Below are positions 44,360-53,281 of a stretch of DNA of 64,000 bases, piece by piece. Both the position numbers and the translations under genes were made by a program. Origin of the DNA: Chryseobacterium jejuense. Lineage in GTDB: Bacteria > Bacteroidota > Bacteroidia > Flavobacteriales > Weeksellaceae. The notes beneath the pieces were generated by a model. It was not told where the DNA came from. It was given only the letters and a program-made list of their open reading frames with translations, and searched no databases. The stretch covers positions 1-64,000 of the forward strand of contig NZ_FNEG01000010.1 in the NCBI RefSeq assembly GCF_900100075.1, written 5' to 3'. Positions within the stretch are counted from its first letter, which is position 1. Each line of letters starts with the position of its first letter.

Positions 44360-46225
44360 ATGAAGAGAATTTTTTCCGGAATGCTGGTGGTTGTTTCATT
44401 ATTGCAACTTTCTGCTCAGGAATTGTATATGCCGAGAAATATTAAAAGAGCTTATGAAAAAGGAACCCGTGATATTTCTGGTGCACCGGGCAAAAGCTAC
44501 TGGCAGAATAAAGGAATTTACAATGTAGATGTAAAAGTAGATGCCAATACAAAGACTGTTTCCGGAAAAGAAACAATTGTTTATAGCAATAACAGTCCTG
44601 ATAATCTCAATGAATTAGCGATAAGATTTGTTAATAATCTACATAAGCCACAGTCTCCAAGATCTGGATCGGTTTCTAAAGATTTTTTATCCGCAGGGCT
44701 TAAGATCAAATCATTCATTGTAAATGGTGAAAAATATGACATCAATAGTGATGATTGGGGAACTGTTGAAAAAGTAAAATTAAAATCACCCTTAAAATCA
44801 AAGTCAAAATCTGAAGTTAAGGTAGAGTGGGAATATCCGCTTTCCGTACAGAGTGGAAGAGAAGGGCAGATTGATCCGGAAACATTCTATGTAGCTTATT
44901 CTTTCCCCAGAATTTCTGTGTATGATGATTATAACGGATGGGATATGCTTCCACATTCCGACAGACAGGAGTTTTATAATGATTTTAATGACTATAGTTT
45001 TGCCATTACAGCACCGAAAAATTATGTGGTGTGGGCAACCGGAGATTTCCTGAATCCGGAGGCAGTTCTTCAGCCTGAGTATTTAAAAAGATATAAAGCT
45101 TCATTGAAAAGTGATAAGCTGATGCATATTGCTACAGAACAGGAAATGAGGTCTGGAAAAGTTACCCAGCAAAATAAATGGAATGTGTGGAAGTTTAAAG
45201 CCAACCATATCACTGATTTCTGTTTTGCATTGAGCAATCATTATGTATGGGATGCTGCCAGTGTACAGCTGAAAACAAAAAGAGCCAGTGTTCAGGCTGG
45301 ATATAAAGCTGGAGCAAAAGATTTTGAACATTATGTAGACTGGATGCGTTATAACCTGGATTGGTTTTCCAAAAACTGGCCGGGAGTAGAATATCCTTAT
45401 AATGTAATGACAGCTATTCAGGGATATGCAGATATGGAATATCCAATGATGATTAATGATACCAGTATTCCGGATGACCTTCAGGATGCCAGACTTACTG
45501 CAGATCATGAAATTGCACATACTTATTTCCCTTTCTATATGGGAGTTAATGAAACGAGATATGCTTTCATGGATGAAGGATGGGCAACTACCTTAGAATA
45601 TTTGATTGGAATTGATGAAAATGGGGAAGAGAAAGCGAAAGATTTTTATAAAAACTTCCGTGTAAAAAAATGGATCAATGATCCGTCAGCAGAACAGGAT
45701 CAGCCGATCATTACAATGAGTACGCAGGTAAGTGGTTCCGGGTACGGAAACAATTCGTATGTAAAATCATCCTTGTCTTATCTTGCATTAAAGGATTATC
45801 TGGGTGATGAATTATTCAAAAAAGCATTACATCATTATATGGATAACTGGAACGGGAAACATCCGGTGCCATGGGATTATTTCAACTCTATGAATACAGG
45901 TTCCGGAAAAAATCTGAACTGGTTTTTCCAGAATTGGTTTTATACCAATAATTATATCGATTTAAAAGTGGCCGGAGCTTCTCAAATGAATGATTTGCTT
46001 ACAGTGAATGTAGCAAATGTAGGTGGGTTTGCAATTCCGTTTGATGCGGTACTTTCATATGAAGATGGAACTACAGAGAAATTGCATTTTTCACCATCTG
46101 TTTGGGAAAAAGATCAAAAATTAACTGATCTAGTGATTCCGATTAAGAAAAAAGTAAAATCTGTAAAGCTGGACGGAGATCTCTTTATGGATTATACTCC
46201 GGAAAATAACAGTAAAACTTTATAA
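44360..46225 (+). CDS. M1 family metallopeptidase
   Basis: The 621-residue secreted protease has a signal peptide (about 1-20, ending LSAQ). The gluzincin core shows YADMEYPM in place of GAMEN, zinc motif HEIAH (383-387) and third ligand E406 in MDEGW. Together with the enzyme at 35760 it forms a pair of divergent paralogues, both starting the mature region with GxPGxxYWQN. It ends at a bidirectional terminator. Confidence 0.9.
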   Translation: MKRIFSGMLVVVSLLQLSAQELYMPRNIKRAYEKGTRDISGAPGKSYWQNKGIYNVDVKVDANTKTVSGKETIVYSNNSPDNLNELAIRFVNNLHKPQSPRSGSVSKDFLSAGLKIKSFIVNGEKYDINSDDWGTVEKVKLKSPLKSKSKSEVKVEWEYPLSVQSGREGQIDPETFYVAYSFPRISVYDDYNGWDMLPHSDRQEFYNDFNDYSFAITAPKNYVVWATGDFLNPEAVLQPEYLKRYKASLKSDKLMHIATEQEMRSGKVTQQNKWNVWKFKANHITDFCFALSNHYVWDAASVQLKTKRASVQAGYKAGAKDFEHYVDWMRYNLDWFSKNWPGVEYPYNVMTAIQGYADMEYPMMINDTSIPDDLQDARLTADHEIAHTYFPFYMGVNETRYAFMDEGWATTLEYLIGIDENGEEKAKDFYKNFRVKKWINDPSAEQDQPIITMSTQVSGSGYGNNSYVKSSLSYLALKDYLGDELFKKALHHYMDNWNGKHPVPWDYFNSMNTGSGKNLNWFFQNWFYTNNYIDLKVAGASQMNDLLTVNVANVGGFAIPFDAVLSYEDGTTEKLHFSPSVWEKDQKLTDLVIPIKKKVKSVKLDGDLFMDYTPENNSKTL

Positions 46226-46229
46226 AAGT

Positions 46230-46258
46230 AAAAGCCTTCAGACTCTGAAGGCTTTTTT
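46230..46258. terminator. Bidirectional intrinsic terminator
   Basis: AAAGCCTTCAGA and TCTGAAGGCTTT-type stem lies between convergent genes. T and A runs lie on the two sides. Confidence 0.85.
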
Positions 46259-46261
46259 ATT

Positions 46262-47647
46262 TTAAAAATAGGCAGTTAATCTTAGACCTAAAGTAATATA
46301 ATTGATTTTTTCTTTAGCAATCAGGTTGTTCAGCTCCTGATCCAGCTCAGCACTTTCCTTGAGTTCATCGCTGAAGTGATATCGGATTGTAGAATTGATC
46401 TGGTTGTAATCTGTATAGAAAGTAAGACCTAGCCCCGGATTGAACTTATAAGTCATAGAAGCTCCTGTATTCCAACGGAAAGCCGGTTTTGGTTTGTATC
46501 TCGCGATCTGAAGCTCGTGGTTAGGAGCGTCTATTTCATTTCCTTTTACAAATACCTTTCCACTTGCAGTGGCAGCATACCCGCCGGTTAGTTTTAAAGT
46601 AAGTTGCCATTTATCTGAGAACTCATGAGAAAAATAAGGTCCAATTCCTGCGGACAAGAAGCCCATAGATTGGGTTTTAATTTCATGGTCACCAAAATCC
46701 TGTCCGTCATCAAGCGTTATTCTTTGAGATTTAATGGGGAAACTGCTGAAGGATACATCTGCACCAACACCCCATTTTTTTGAAAAGAAATAAGCCCCTT
46801 CCAATCCACCTTCAAAGCCGATTTGTTTTTTATCATCCAATTCCGATTCTTTCAGAAAGTTGGTGGTACCTAGTGCTGTACCCATTTTAAGAGACAGAAA
46901 AGAAGGATAGTCATTTCCTTGTATTCTTGATAAAATGCTTAAATTATCTCCTTTATTCTTATAAATTTTATCAATAAAAAAGTACCCAAGTTCTGTTGCT
47001 ATGATCCCAATACCGGCACCGGCAAGGATATCTGGTACCCAGTGTCTGTTATTTAAATTTCGTCCAAGTCCTGTAAGGGTTGCAGAACCATATCCTGCAA
47101 TACTATAGGCTGGGTTTACCATTCCATATTCTTTGTGTAGAAAGCTGGCATTGGTAAAGGCCATGGCAGCATGTCCTGACGGGAAAGAATTATTTTTAGA
47201 CCCATCCGGGCGTTCAACTTTTGTAGTATATTTAATAGAGTTAACCAGAATTCCCATAATTACAAGACTGGCACCATAAGATAAAGTTGCTCTTCCAAGA
47301 TTGTTTCTTCCCTTTACACCACCCAATTTCAAGCCGTAAACAGCTACAGCAGGAGCATATTGAAGATAATCATCATATTTCATTTTGAAGTTGGGAAGGT
47401 ATCGGTTTCTTACCTCACGGATATTCTCTTTCTCTCCCCATGTAGCTGCAGCTGCCGTAAAAAGGATGGCAGGAGCTACAGATTTTTTTACCCATTCTTT
47501 CTTAAAAAAAGGAGTAGGCTCTTTTATGGGGGAGCTTGTACTGATTAAAGCAAGATCTTGCTGAAGATTGCGAGACTGAATGGTATCTTGTGCTTTATAA
47601 CTGCAAAAATGTAATAAAATCCCTAACGTTAGGACCGATTTTTTCAT
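46262..47647 (-). CDS. PAP2 phosphatase fused to an outer-membrane-like barrel
   Basis: The 461-residue protein has a signal peptide (about 1-19). A PAP2 acid-phosphatase domain (about 60-225) carries its three motifs: KVERPDGS, SFPSGHAAMAF, and GLGRNLNNRHWVPDILAGAG with the catalytic His. The remainder (about 245-461) has alternating amphipathic beta strands and ends ITLGLRLTAYF, with the C-terminal Phe common in outer-membrane barrels. The PAP2 part probably dephosphorylates lipid pyrophosphates or lipid A in the periplasm (family knowledge). The barrel assignment is an inference from pattern. Confidence 0.82.
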   Translation of the reverse strand: MKKSVLTLGILLHFCSYKAQDTIQSRNLQQDLALISTSSPIKEPTPFFKKEWVKKSVAPAILFTAAAATWGEKENIREVRNRYLPNFKMKYDDYLQYAPAVAVYGLKLGGVKGRNNLGRATLSYGASLVIMGILVNSIKYTTKVERPDGSKNNSFPSGHAAMAFTNASFLHKEYGMVNPAYSIAGYGSATLTGLGRNLNNRHWVPDILAGAGIGIIATELGYFFIDKIYKNKGDNLSILSRIQGNDYPSFLSLKMGTALGTTNFLKESELDDKKQIGFEGGLEGAYFFSKKWGVGADVSFSSFPIKSQRITLDDGQDFGDHEIKTQSMGFLSAGIGPYFSHEFSDKWQLTLKLTGGYAATASGKVFVKGNEIDAPNHELQIARYKPKPAFRWNTGASMTYKFNPGLGLTFYTDYNQINSTIRYHFSDELKESAELDQELNNLIAKEKINYITLGLRLTAYF

Positions 47648-47683
47648 CGCCGTGTCTTTATTTTTAAAATCTCGTAAAAATAT

Positions 47684-47720
47684 AAAAAAAATCTATCCCA
47701 AAAATTGAGATAGACTATTT
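47684..47720 (-). terminator. Intrinsic terminator of M43 gene 1
   Basis: ATCTATCCCAA and TTGAGATAGAC-type stem, with a T run on the minus strand. Its core resembles the terminator of the tandem paralogue at 49168-49203. Confidence 0.7.
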
Positions 47721-47755
47721 TAATGTTTTTATAATATTTCAATTGATTTTGTTGA

Positions 47756-48775
47756 TTATCTTAACCCAGCTCTTGGCCCAGTTGCAGATACTACAGCTTG
47801 CATTCTTGTTTTTTGATTAGCAGAGAACATAACCATTGATTTGTCGTCTACATAATCCATATAGTTCATAAACATTTGAGAACGACTCACGCCTCCACAA
47901 ACTCTGTTTAACGGATAGGTTGGATTTCCGTAGTTAGGGCCAGGAGAAGTTGGAGTGTCATTAGAATAATCTGTCTGACAGCCTGCATTAGAAGACCCCC
48001 AAAGGTGTGGAAGGTTTAGATAGTGTCCTACTTCATGCGTTACCGTTCTTCCTAAGTTGAACGGAGCAGAAGCACCTGTTTTTCCTATATATTGATAACC
48101 TATTACAAGACCATCATACCATTGTCCTGCGTGTTCTGGATAATAAGCGTAGCCTAAAGTTCCAGGTTGGCTATTTTCGTCAAGTATTGAATTCACTACC
48201 CAGATATTCATGTTTTTATTTACATCAGTAGCATCAATACCTCCTGTACTCGCTTTTTTCATCTCTTCAAGATCAGATCTCCAACCTGTTTTTGTACTCT
48301 GTTTACGATTAGTAGCTACTAATTTGAAACGGATTTTTACATCACCAGCGGCTGAAGGCTGAAATGCGGAAGGGATTTTAGTAATGTCGGAATTGGTAGC
48401 ACCATAATCAGCATTCAGTACAGCAATTTGCTCTGCGATTCTTGCATCAGAAACATTTTGAGTAGAAGTATTATAGATGACGTTAAAAACAACAGGGATT
48501 TCAACAGTTCCATCTGCGAGTACCTTTCCCACTTTAAGATTTTCTGTAAATTTTTCAGTTCCGAGTTCAATATCGGCTACTTTTTGTTGAAGTGCAGGAT
48601 TTTTCAGAAGCATTGCTTGTCTTATTTCTTCTGATGGACAGCTTCTTTGTGTAACAGTTAATGCATTAGGAGAAGCTTCTGAATTCATAGGTGAATCATT
48701 TTGGTTGGTCACGCTGTCATTGTTACAGGCAGACATTAAACCCAGAGCGAGAGCTCCAAATAAGAATTTTTTCAT
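47756..48775 (-). CDS. M43 family zinc metalloprotease lipoprotein, copy 1
   Basis: The 339-residue protein has lipobox LMSAC (Cys17), an N-terminal pro-like region and a pappalysin-type catalytic domain. The zinc motif HEVGHYLNLPH (H247, H251, H257) has Asn where metzincins usually have Gly. The Met-turn region FMNYMDYVDD follows, and Cys in GCQTDYS and RVCGG may pair. M43 enzymes (cytophagalysin, ulilysin) cut proteins outside the cell. It is the downstream member of a tandem duplicate. Confidence 0.9.
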   Translation of the reverse strand: MKKFLFGALALGLMSACNNDSVTNQNDSPMNSEASPNALTVTQRSCPSEEIRQAMLLKNPALQQKVADIELGTEKFTENLKVGKVLADGTVEIPVVFNVIYNTSTQNVSDARIAEQIAVLNADYGATNSDITKIPSAFQPSAAGDVKIRFKLVATNRKQSTKTGWRSDLEEMKKASTGGIDATDVNKNMNIWVVNSILDENSQPGTLGYAYYPEHAGQWYDGLVIGYQYIGKTGASAPFNLGRTVTHEVGHYLNLPHLWGSSNAGCQTDYSNDTPTSPGPNYGNPTYPLNRVCGGVSRSQMFMNYMDYVDDKSMVMFSANQKTRMQAVVSATGPRAGLR

Positions 48776-48796
48776 ATCGTTATAATATAATTGTGG

Positions 48797-48825
48797 TTGA
48801 GGATGTGAAATTATATTATTTAAAA
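48797..48825. repeat. 29-bp block shared upstream of both M43 genes, copy 1
   Basis: This block, TTGAGGATGTGAAATTATAT continuing ATTTAAAA-like, is identical to 50250-50278. Both lie 15-22 bases upstream of an M43 gene start. It probably holds the promoter or leader shared by the duplicates. The 340 bases further left (48826-49167) are AT-rich and hold no gene. Confidence 0.75.
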
Positions 48826-49167
48826 TTGATATGCAAATTATTTGGTGAAATATTTAATAAATAATCATTTAAAGTTTGTTTTACTTGCGTATATAGTAAT
48901 ATAATTTGATTTGTTTTGAATTTTAATCAATTCTGTGTATTTGTTTTATATTTCACCTTTAAGTGTGTTTTGTGTTGAAAATATTTTTATATTTTTTTAA
49001 TATTTGTAGAAAATTTTTAACAATGAGTAGGCTCGTGACATTATTGTAAAAAATAACAAAAGTTGCAGATTTCTTATTATCCTTAATTTGGATAGTACGT
49101 TGATAAATATAACTTCTGGTGCTTTAATTATTGTTCTGTTTTTGAAATTTAAGAGGAGGGTAGAAGC

Positions 49168-49203
49168 AAAAAAAAATCTATCTCAATTGTTGAGATAGAT
49201 TTT
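49168..49203 (-). terminator. Intrinsic terminator of M43 gene 2
   Basis: AAAATCTATCTCAA and TTGAGATAGATTTT form a perfect 14-bp stem around TTG, with a long T run on the minus strand. Confidence 0.85.
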
Positions 49204-49227
49204 AAATATATTAAATGGATTTTAATT

Positions 49228-50235
49228 TTAATAAACTCTTAATCCTGATCTTGCTCCGGAAGCTGCAACTACAGACTGCATTCTTGTTTTTTGCCCTGCA
49301 GAGAACATAAACATGGCAGCATCATTTACATAATCCATATAATTCATAAACATTACAGATCTATTTTTACCACTGCAACGATTATAAAGAGGGTAGGAAG
49401 GGGTACCATAATTTTCTGCAGTCTGTGTAGGAGTATCTGCTACTAAATCGTCACCACATTTTGCATCTCCCCAAATATGTCTTAGGTTTAGATAGTGTCC
49501 AACTTCGTGAGTGGCTGTTCTTCCCAGGTTGAAGTTGGTGGCAGCTCCTGTTTTTCCAAAATATGGAGCAGGAATAACAACACCATCATTCCATAATCCT
49601 GCAGATTCAGGGAAAGTAGCGTATCCAAGAATAGTTCTTCCATCACTGCTTACTACTTTGCCTACAATCCAGATATTAAGATAGTTGGCAGGGCTGGTTG
49701 CATCTATTCCGCCATTAGCTGACTTTTTCATGGTATCTCTTACCCAACTTGTTGTAGTTGTAGATTTTCTTACTGTATTGGCTAATCTGAATTTTATTTT
49801 TACATCTCCTGCTTTTACAGTCTGAAATTCTGTTGGTATCTTAGTAATATCAGTATTAGTACCTCCGTAATCTGCATTTAATACAGCAATTTGCTCGGCA
49901 ACTCTAGCATCTGAAAGATTTTCGGCAGCATTACTGTATAATATGTTCACTACTACTGGGATTTCCACACTGCCATCAGTAAGGACTTTGCCTAATTTGA
50001 GATTTTGGGAAAAGCTTTCTGTATTGGCTTCTAATTCAGTGTATTTCTGTCTCAGTTCAGGGTTGTTTTGTAGTGTTTCCTGTCTTATTTCTTCTGAAGC
50101 ACATCCTCTTTTTAGTGTTAGGTTGGTTGAAAGTGTCGGTTCGGTTGCTGGTGTTTCATTCTGATTGGTCATGCTGTCATTATTACAGGCAGACATTAAG
50201 CTTAGAGCAAGAGCTCCAAATAATAGTTTTTTCAT
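49228..50235 (-). CDS. M43 family zinc metalloprotease lipoprotein, copy 2
   Basis: The 335-residue paralogue of the neighbouring protease has the same lipobox (LMSAC, Cys17), zinc motif HEVGHYLNLRH (H243, H247, H253) and Met-turn region FMNYMDYVND. The N-terminal 25 residues are nearly identical to copy 1. The catalytic domain differs mainly in loops, which could mean different protein targets (inference). It has its own terminator and upstream block, so each copy is a separate unit. Confidence 0.9.
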   Translation of the reverse strand: MKKLLFGALALSLMSACNNDSMTNQNETPATEPTLSTNLTLKRGCASEEIRQETLQNNPELRQKYTELEANTESFSQNLKLGKVLTDGSVEIPVVVNILYSNAAENLSDARVAEQIAVLNADYGGTNTDITKIPTEFQTVKAGDVKIKFRLANTVRKSTTTTSWVRDTMKKSANGGIDATSPANYLNIWIVGKVVSSDGRTILGYATFPESAGLWNDGVVIPAPYFGKTGAATNFNLGRTATHEVGHYLNLRHIWGDAKCGDDLVADTPTQTAENYGTPSYPLYNRCSGKNRSVMFMNYMDYVNDAAMFMFSAGQKTRMQSVVAASGARSGLRVY

Positions 50236-50249
50236 ATCGCTTTTTTATT

Positions 50250-50278
50250 TTGAGGATGTGAAATTATATTATTTAAAA
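50250..50278. repeat. 29-bp block shared upstream of both M43 genes, copy 2
   Basis: Identical over 29 bases to 48797-48825, 15 bases upstream of the start of the second protease. The rest of the upstream DNA has diverged. Confidence 0.75.
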
Positions 50279-50480
50279 ATAATATCCAAATGAAATTGTA
50301 ATTTATTTACATTATTTATATTTAATTATTGAATTAATTGATTAATATTCTGTTTAATCTGTTTTTTATTGAATTTTAATCAATTTTAATATTTTGTTTA
50401 CTGTGTTTACTGTTTAAATGTATTCTATGGGGAAAACAGTGATGTTTTTTCTGTTTTTATAGAATTTTTTTTACTCTGAA

Positions 50481-51119
50481 TTAATTCGCAAAGCCATTTT
50501 TAATTGCAAAAACAGCCAGGCCTACACGGGTTTTTAAATCCAGTTTTTCACATAACTGGTCACGGTAGCTCTCCACTGTTCTGGGGCTGCAGCACATTCT
50601 GTCTGCAATTTCTTTATAACTCAGTTCTGTTACGGTGTATTTGAGGAATTCTTTTTCCCGGTCTGAGATTCTTACAGTAGTTTCAATATCAGTTTTATTG
50701 AGATTGGAGAATATAATCTTTGATGCCCATTCAGGATAAAAGAAACCATCTGTATTTAATCTAGTAAGTGCTATTTCCAGATCTTTTGGATGGGTGTTTT
50801 TTAAAAGATATCCTTTTGCTCCATTTTTAATCATTTTAATAACACTGTTATCATCACCCTGCATGCTGAGTGCCATTACTTTGATTTCCGGATGATTTTT
50901 GGTAACCCAGGCAGCAGTTTCAAAACCATCCATAATCGGCATACTGACGTCCATAAGAATGATTTCAGGAATTGTGTTTCCTTCTTCAAATTTTTGAATC
51001 AGATCTTTGCCGCTTTCGCAAACGTAGATAACTTCAAACTCACTGAAGTTTCCAATAATCCCTTCAAGAGCTTTTGCAATAAGTATATGGTCGTCAACAA
51101 TTACAATTGTTTTTTTCAT
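50481..51119 (-). CDS. NarL/LuxR-family response regulator
   Basis: The 212-residue regulator has a receiver domain (D9/D10, phosphoacceptor D57 in ILMDVSMP). A LuxR-type helix-turn-helix follows (about 145-205: ISDREKEFLKYTVTELSYKEIA, CSPRTVESYRDQLCEKL). Its start overlaps the stop of the kinase gene by four bases (ATGA). It is the last gene of a three-gene operon with the kinase and a membrane protein. Confidence 0.92.
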   Translation of the reverse strand: MKKTIVIVDDHILIAKALEGIIGNFSEFEVIYVCESGKDLIQKFEEGNTIPEIILMDVSMPIMDGFETAAWVTKNHPEIKVMALSMQGDDNSVIKMIKNGAKGYLLKNTHPKDLEIALTRLNTDGFFYPEWASKIIFSNLNKTDIETTVRISDREKEFLKYTVTELSYKEIADRMCCSPRTVESYRDQLCEKLDLKTRVGLAVFAIKNGFAN

Positions 51120-51901
51120 GGTTGTTTTTTTAAGATAATATTGAGTTGGGTACCTATGTTTTTCTCACTCTCAAGAAGGAAATCAGCACCAATAATTTCC
51201 GCTCTGTTTTTCATATTGGTAAGACCAATTCCGTTGGATTTTGTCTGGGTTCTGTCGAATCCGATACCGTCATCACGGATGGTGAGTTCCCAAAGTGTGT
51301 TTTCGGAAGTGTTTAAACTGATGAAAATATTTTTGCAGTGTGAGTGTTTTATGCTGTTTTGGATAAACTCCTGAGTGATTCTGAGCAATAGATTTTTATG
51401 GACAAAACCTAGATCCAGATATTCAAAATTATGTTCAAAACTGATAAGACATTTCTTCAGTGAATTGGTATTATCAACCTCTTCCTGAATTAAAGTTACA
51501 ATTTCCTTCTGGCTGATATTATCATCTGTTAATGTCTTTGAAAGGCTACGCAAATCCTGCAGAGACTGGTTGATGATCTGAGAAACCTGGTCAATTCTCT
51601 CACTGGCTTCAGGAACTTTGTTCTCATAAAGCATTTGTTGAACGTATAAACTCACCAAAGTTAACTTTTGTCCGATATTATCATGCAGCTCTCTTCCAAT
51701 TTGCTGCATAGTGGCCTGTTGGATCTCGAGCTGTGTAGAAAGGAGTTCCCTTTGATGAATCTCGTTTTTCATTTCTATCTCATTAAGGTATTCTTTCTTG
51801 CGCTGCCTGTAGTTTCTGATATAGATAGCCACAGCAACGGCAAACATTACAAAGAATGTATTAAAAAGAATGATCGTAATTATTAATTCTGCTTTCCCCA
51901 T
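51116..51901 (-). CDS. Sensor histidine kinase, HisKA_3 type
   Basis: From ATG 51901 the kinase has 261 residues. One N-terminal span (IITIILFNTFFVMFAVAVAIYI), a coiled linker, and HisKA_3 with GRELHDNIGQKL (H73) lead to a HATPase domain with RDDGIGFD and NGIGLTNMKNRAE. It has almost no extracytoplasmic part, so sensing may depend on the membrane protein encoded just upstream, whose gene it overlaps by 19 bases. The frame extends upstream to 51973, but that start would make a non-typical N-terminus. Confidence 0.9.
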   Translation of the reverse strand: MGKAELIITIILFNTFFVMFAVAVAIYIRNYRQRKKEYLNEIEMKNEIHQRELLSTQLEIQQATMQQIGRELHDNIGQKLTLVSLYVQQMLYENKVPEASERIDQVSQIINQSLQDLRSLSKTLTDDNISQKEIVTLIQEEVDNTNSLKKCLISFEHNFEYLDLGFVHKNLLLRITQEFIQNSIKHSHCKNIFISLNTSENTLWELTIRDDGIGFDRTQTKSNGIGLTNMKNRAEIIGADFLLESEKNIGTQLNIILKKQP

Positions 51902-52527
51902 ATAAATGAACTTGCGAATAAAAGATACATTACAGTTCCGGAAACCTGAAAATAAGCAAAATATAGATCCCAAATATCTCTATATTCCCAAAGAAGAGAC
52001 ATGAAAGTGAAAAACGGGAGTGTTCCTATATAAAAAAGAGTAATCCCCAGATTGATATAAAACATTTTGTTGGTACTGAACTTTAAGATCTCTGTTGAGT
52101 TGACCTGTTGGTAATATTCCATGACTACAAGAATCATCAAAAACAAGCAGCCTAAAGTATAATTAAGAGAATATACAATCTTGTTTCCTTCGAAAAATAA
52201 AGCCTGCGGAATAAATGCAGCAAAATATAACAGAGAAAAGATATAGAACAACTTTGTTTTCTTCAGAGACTTTATAGCATAAAGCCAATAAAAGAAGATA
52301 AACTGTAATGGCATTACAAAATAGTTGTAAAAGATAACCCTATCAATTCGGAGTTCCTTTTCTGTCCATTTCACAGAAGATTCACACAGAAAAATGGCAA
52401 TAAGATACAAGGCGAAAAGTTTCCAATGTAGTTTTTGTACACGGTTGAAATAAATAATGGATACTAAAGCAGCGATAGCCTCTCCAGTATACATAAATTG
52501 TGAGAAAAACCTTTGGAATTCAGTCAT
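51883..52527 (-). CDS. Multi-span membrane protein coupled to the kinase
   Basis: The 214-residue protein has about six or seven hydrophobic spans, for example GEAIAALVSIIYF, LFALYLIAIFLC, FYIFSLLYFAAFIPQALFF and YTLGCLFLMILVVM. It ends IWGKQN. I do not recognise a named family. It overlaps the kinase gene by 19 bases and precedes it, so it may act as the sensing partner of that kinase, which lacks a sensor domain (inference). Confidence 0.75.
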   Translation of the reverse strand: MTEFQRFFSQFMYTGEAIAALVSIIYFNRVQKLHWKLFALYLIAIFLCESSVKWTEKELRIDRVIFYNYFVMPLQFIFFYWLYAIKSLKKTKLFYIFSLLYFAAFIPQALFFEGNKIVYSLNYTLGCLFLMILVVMEYYQQVNSTEILKFSTNKMFYINLGITLFYIGTLPFFTFMSLLWEYRDIWDLYFAYFQVSGTVMYLLFASSFIWGKQN

Positions 52528-52556
52528 TGTTTATCATAAAGTTCTTTTAATTAATA

Positions 52557-53087
52557 CTAGAGCGTTCCTATCTTAGTTCCCGGAGGAGATAAAATTCCGC
52601 TGTTTTCTCCAAGGCCTTCAGGGGGTGGATTTTTTCCACGAGCATAGAGCGCAGTGCTTACCGGTTTTCCGTTTGATTGTTGTAAAGAATGAAAGTCGTA
52701 ATTAAAAATTTCGCCTTCTTTACTCTCTTTTTTCATAGTAGGAATCATTACAAGGGTATGTCTTTCGGAATACTCTTGTGGAACAGGGTGGCTTTCCATG
52801 ATATCCCAATTCTCGATTTTCGGGTATGCGGCATAATAAAACCTGATTCCCAAATCTTCCTGAGTGCATTCAGGGTTTATTTTACTGGCCTCCTGTTCTA
52901 TCTGATTGATGAAGTTTTTCAGCTTTGGAAGATCAAACCAGATGCAATGGGCATCAGTTATTCCCATCGTTTCGTTGATGGCAATCATTTGGTTCTGGCG
53001 ATAATTGTCAATAAGAGCTTTAATCAGATCATTTGACATTACTCCTGATCCCGAAGGGTCATGTTCATTAGTAGATTCTGTTTTCAT
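52557..53087 (-). CDS. Hypothetical protein upstream of the kinase operon
   Basis: Family not recognised. The 176-residue protein has no signal peptide. Residues 45-130 look globular (CIWFDLPKLKNFINQIEQEA, LGIRFYYAAYPKI), and the C-terminus is rich in Pro and Gly (GKNPPPEGLGENSGILSPPG). It lies 29 bases before the membrane protein gene on the same strand and is likely cotranscribed with the two-component genes. Two CGTA/TACG inverted repeats lie upstream. Confidence 0.65.
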   Translation of the reverse strand: MKTESTNEHDPSGSGVMSNDLIKALIDNYRQNQMIAINETMGITDAHCIWFDLPKLKNFINQIEQEASKINPECTQEDLGIRFYYAAYPKIENWDIMESHPVPQEYSERHTLVMIPTMKKESKEGEIFNYDFHSLQQSNGKPVSTALYARGKNPPPEGLGENSGILSPPGTKIGTL

Positions 53088-53128
53088 ACCTTAGTTTTAT
53101 AATGGAATATCCTTATTTCTGCAAATTT

Positions 53129-53142
53129 CGTAAAAAAATACG
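53129..53142. promoter_or_regulatory. CGTA-N6-TACG inverted repeat, candidate operator
   Basis: CGTA and TACG flank six A. A related palindrome with a slightly longer arm lies 58 bp away, centre to centre. Both are between the hypothetical gene at 52557 and the small peptide gene. NarL-family regulators bind inverted repeats, so the neighbouring regulator is a candidate (inference). Confidence 0.35.
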
Positions 53143-53186
53143 GGAGAAAGCTGAGTTGGGAATAAGGAATTACACTGTTATTTTTA

Positions 53187-53200
53187 CCGTATTTTTACGG
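53187..53200. promoter_or_regulatory. CCGTA-N4-TACGG inverted repeat, candidate operator
   Basis: CCGTATTTTTACGG is a perfect inverted repeat with a TTTT centre. It shares the CGTA/TACG arms with the site at 53129-53142. Confidence 0.4.
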
Positions 53201-53250
53201 ATTGTGTACTAATGAAAAAAAGATAAAGTTAAAATCAGATGATTAGGCAT

Positions 53251-53277
53251 AAAAAAACGGAGAAAAATTCTCCGTTT
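53251..53277 (-). terminator. Intrinsic terminator of the six-cysteine peptide gene
   Basis: AAACGGAGAA and TTCTCCGTTT form a perfect 10-bp stem around AAA, with a seven-T run on the minus strand. It starts five bases after the peptide stop codon, strong support that the small gene is real. Confidence 0.85.
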
Positions 53278-53281
53278 ATAG

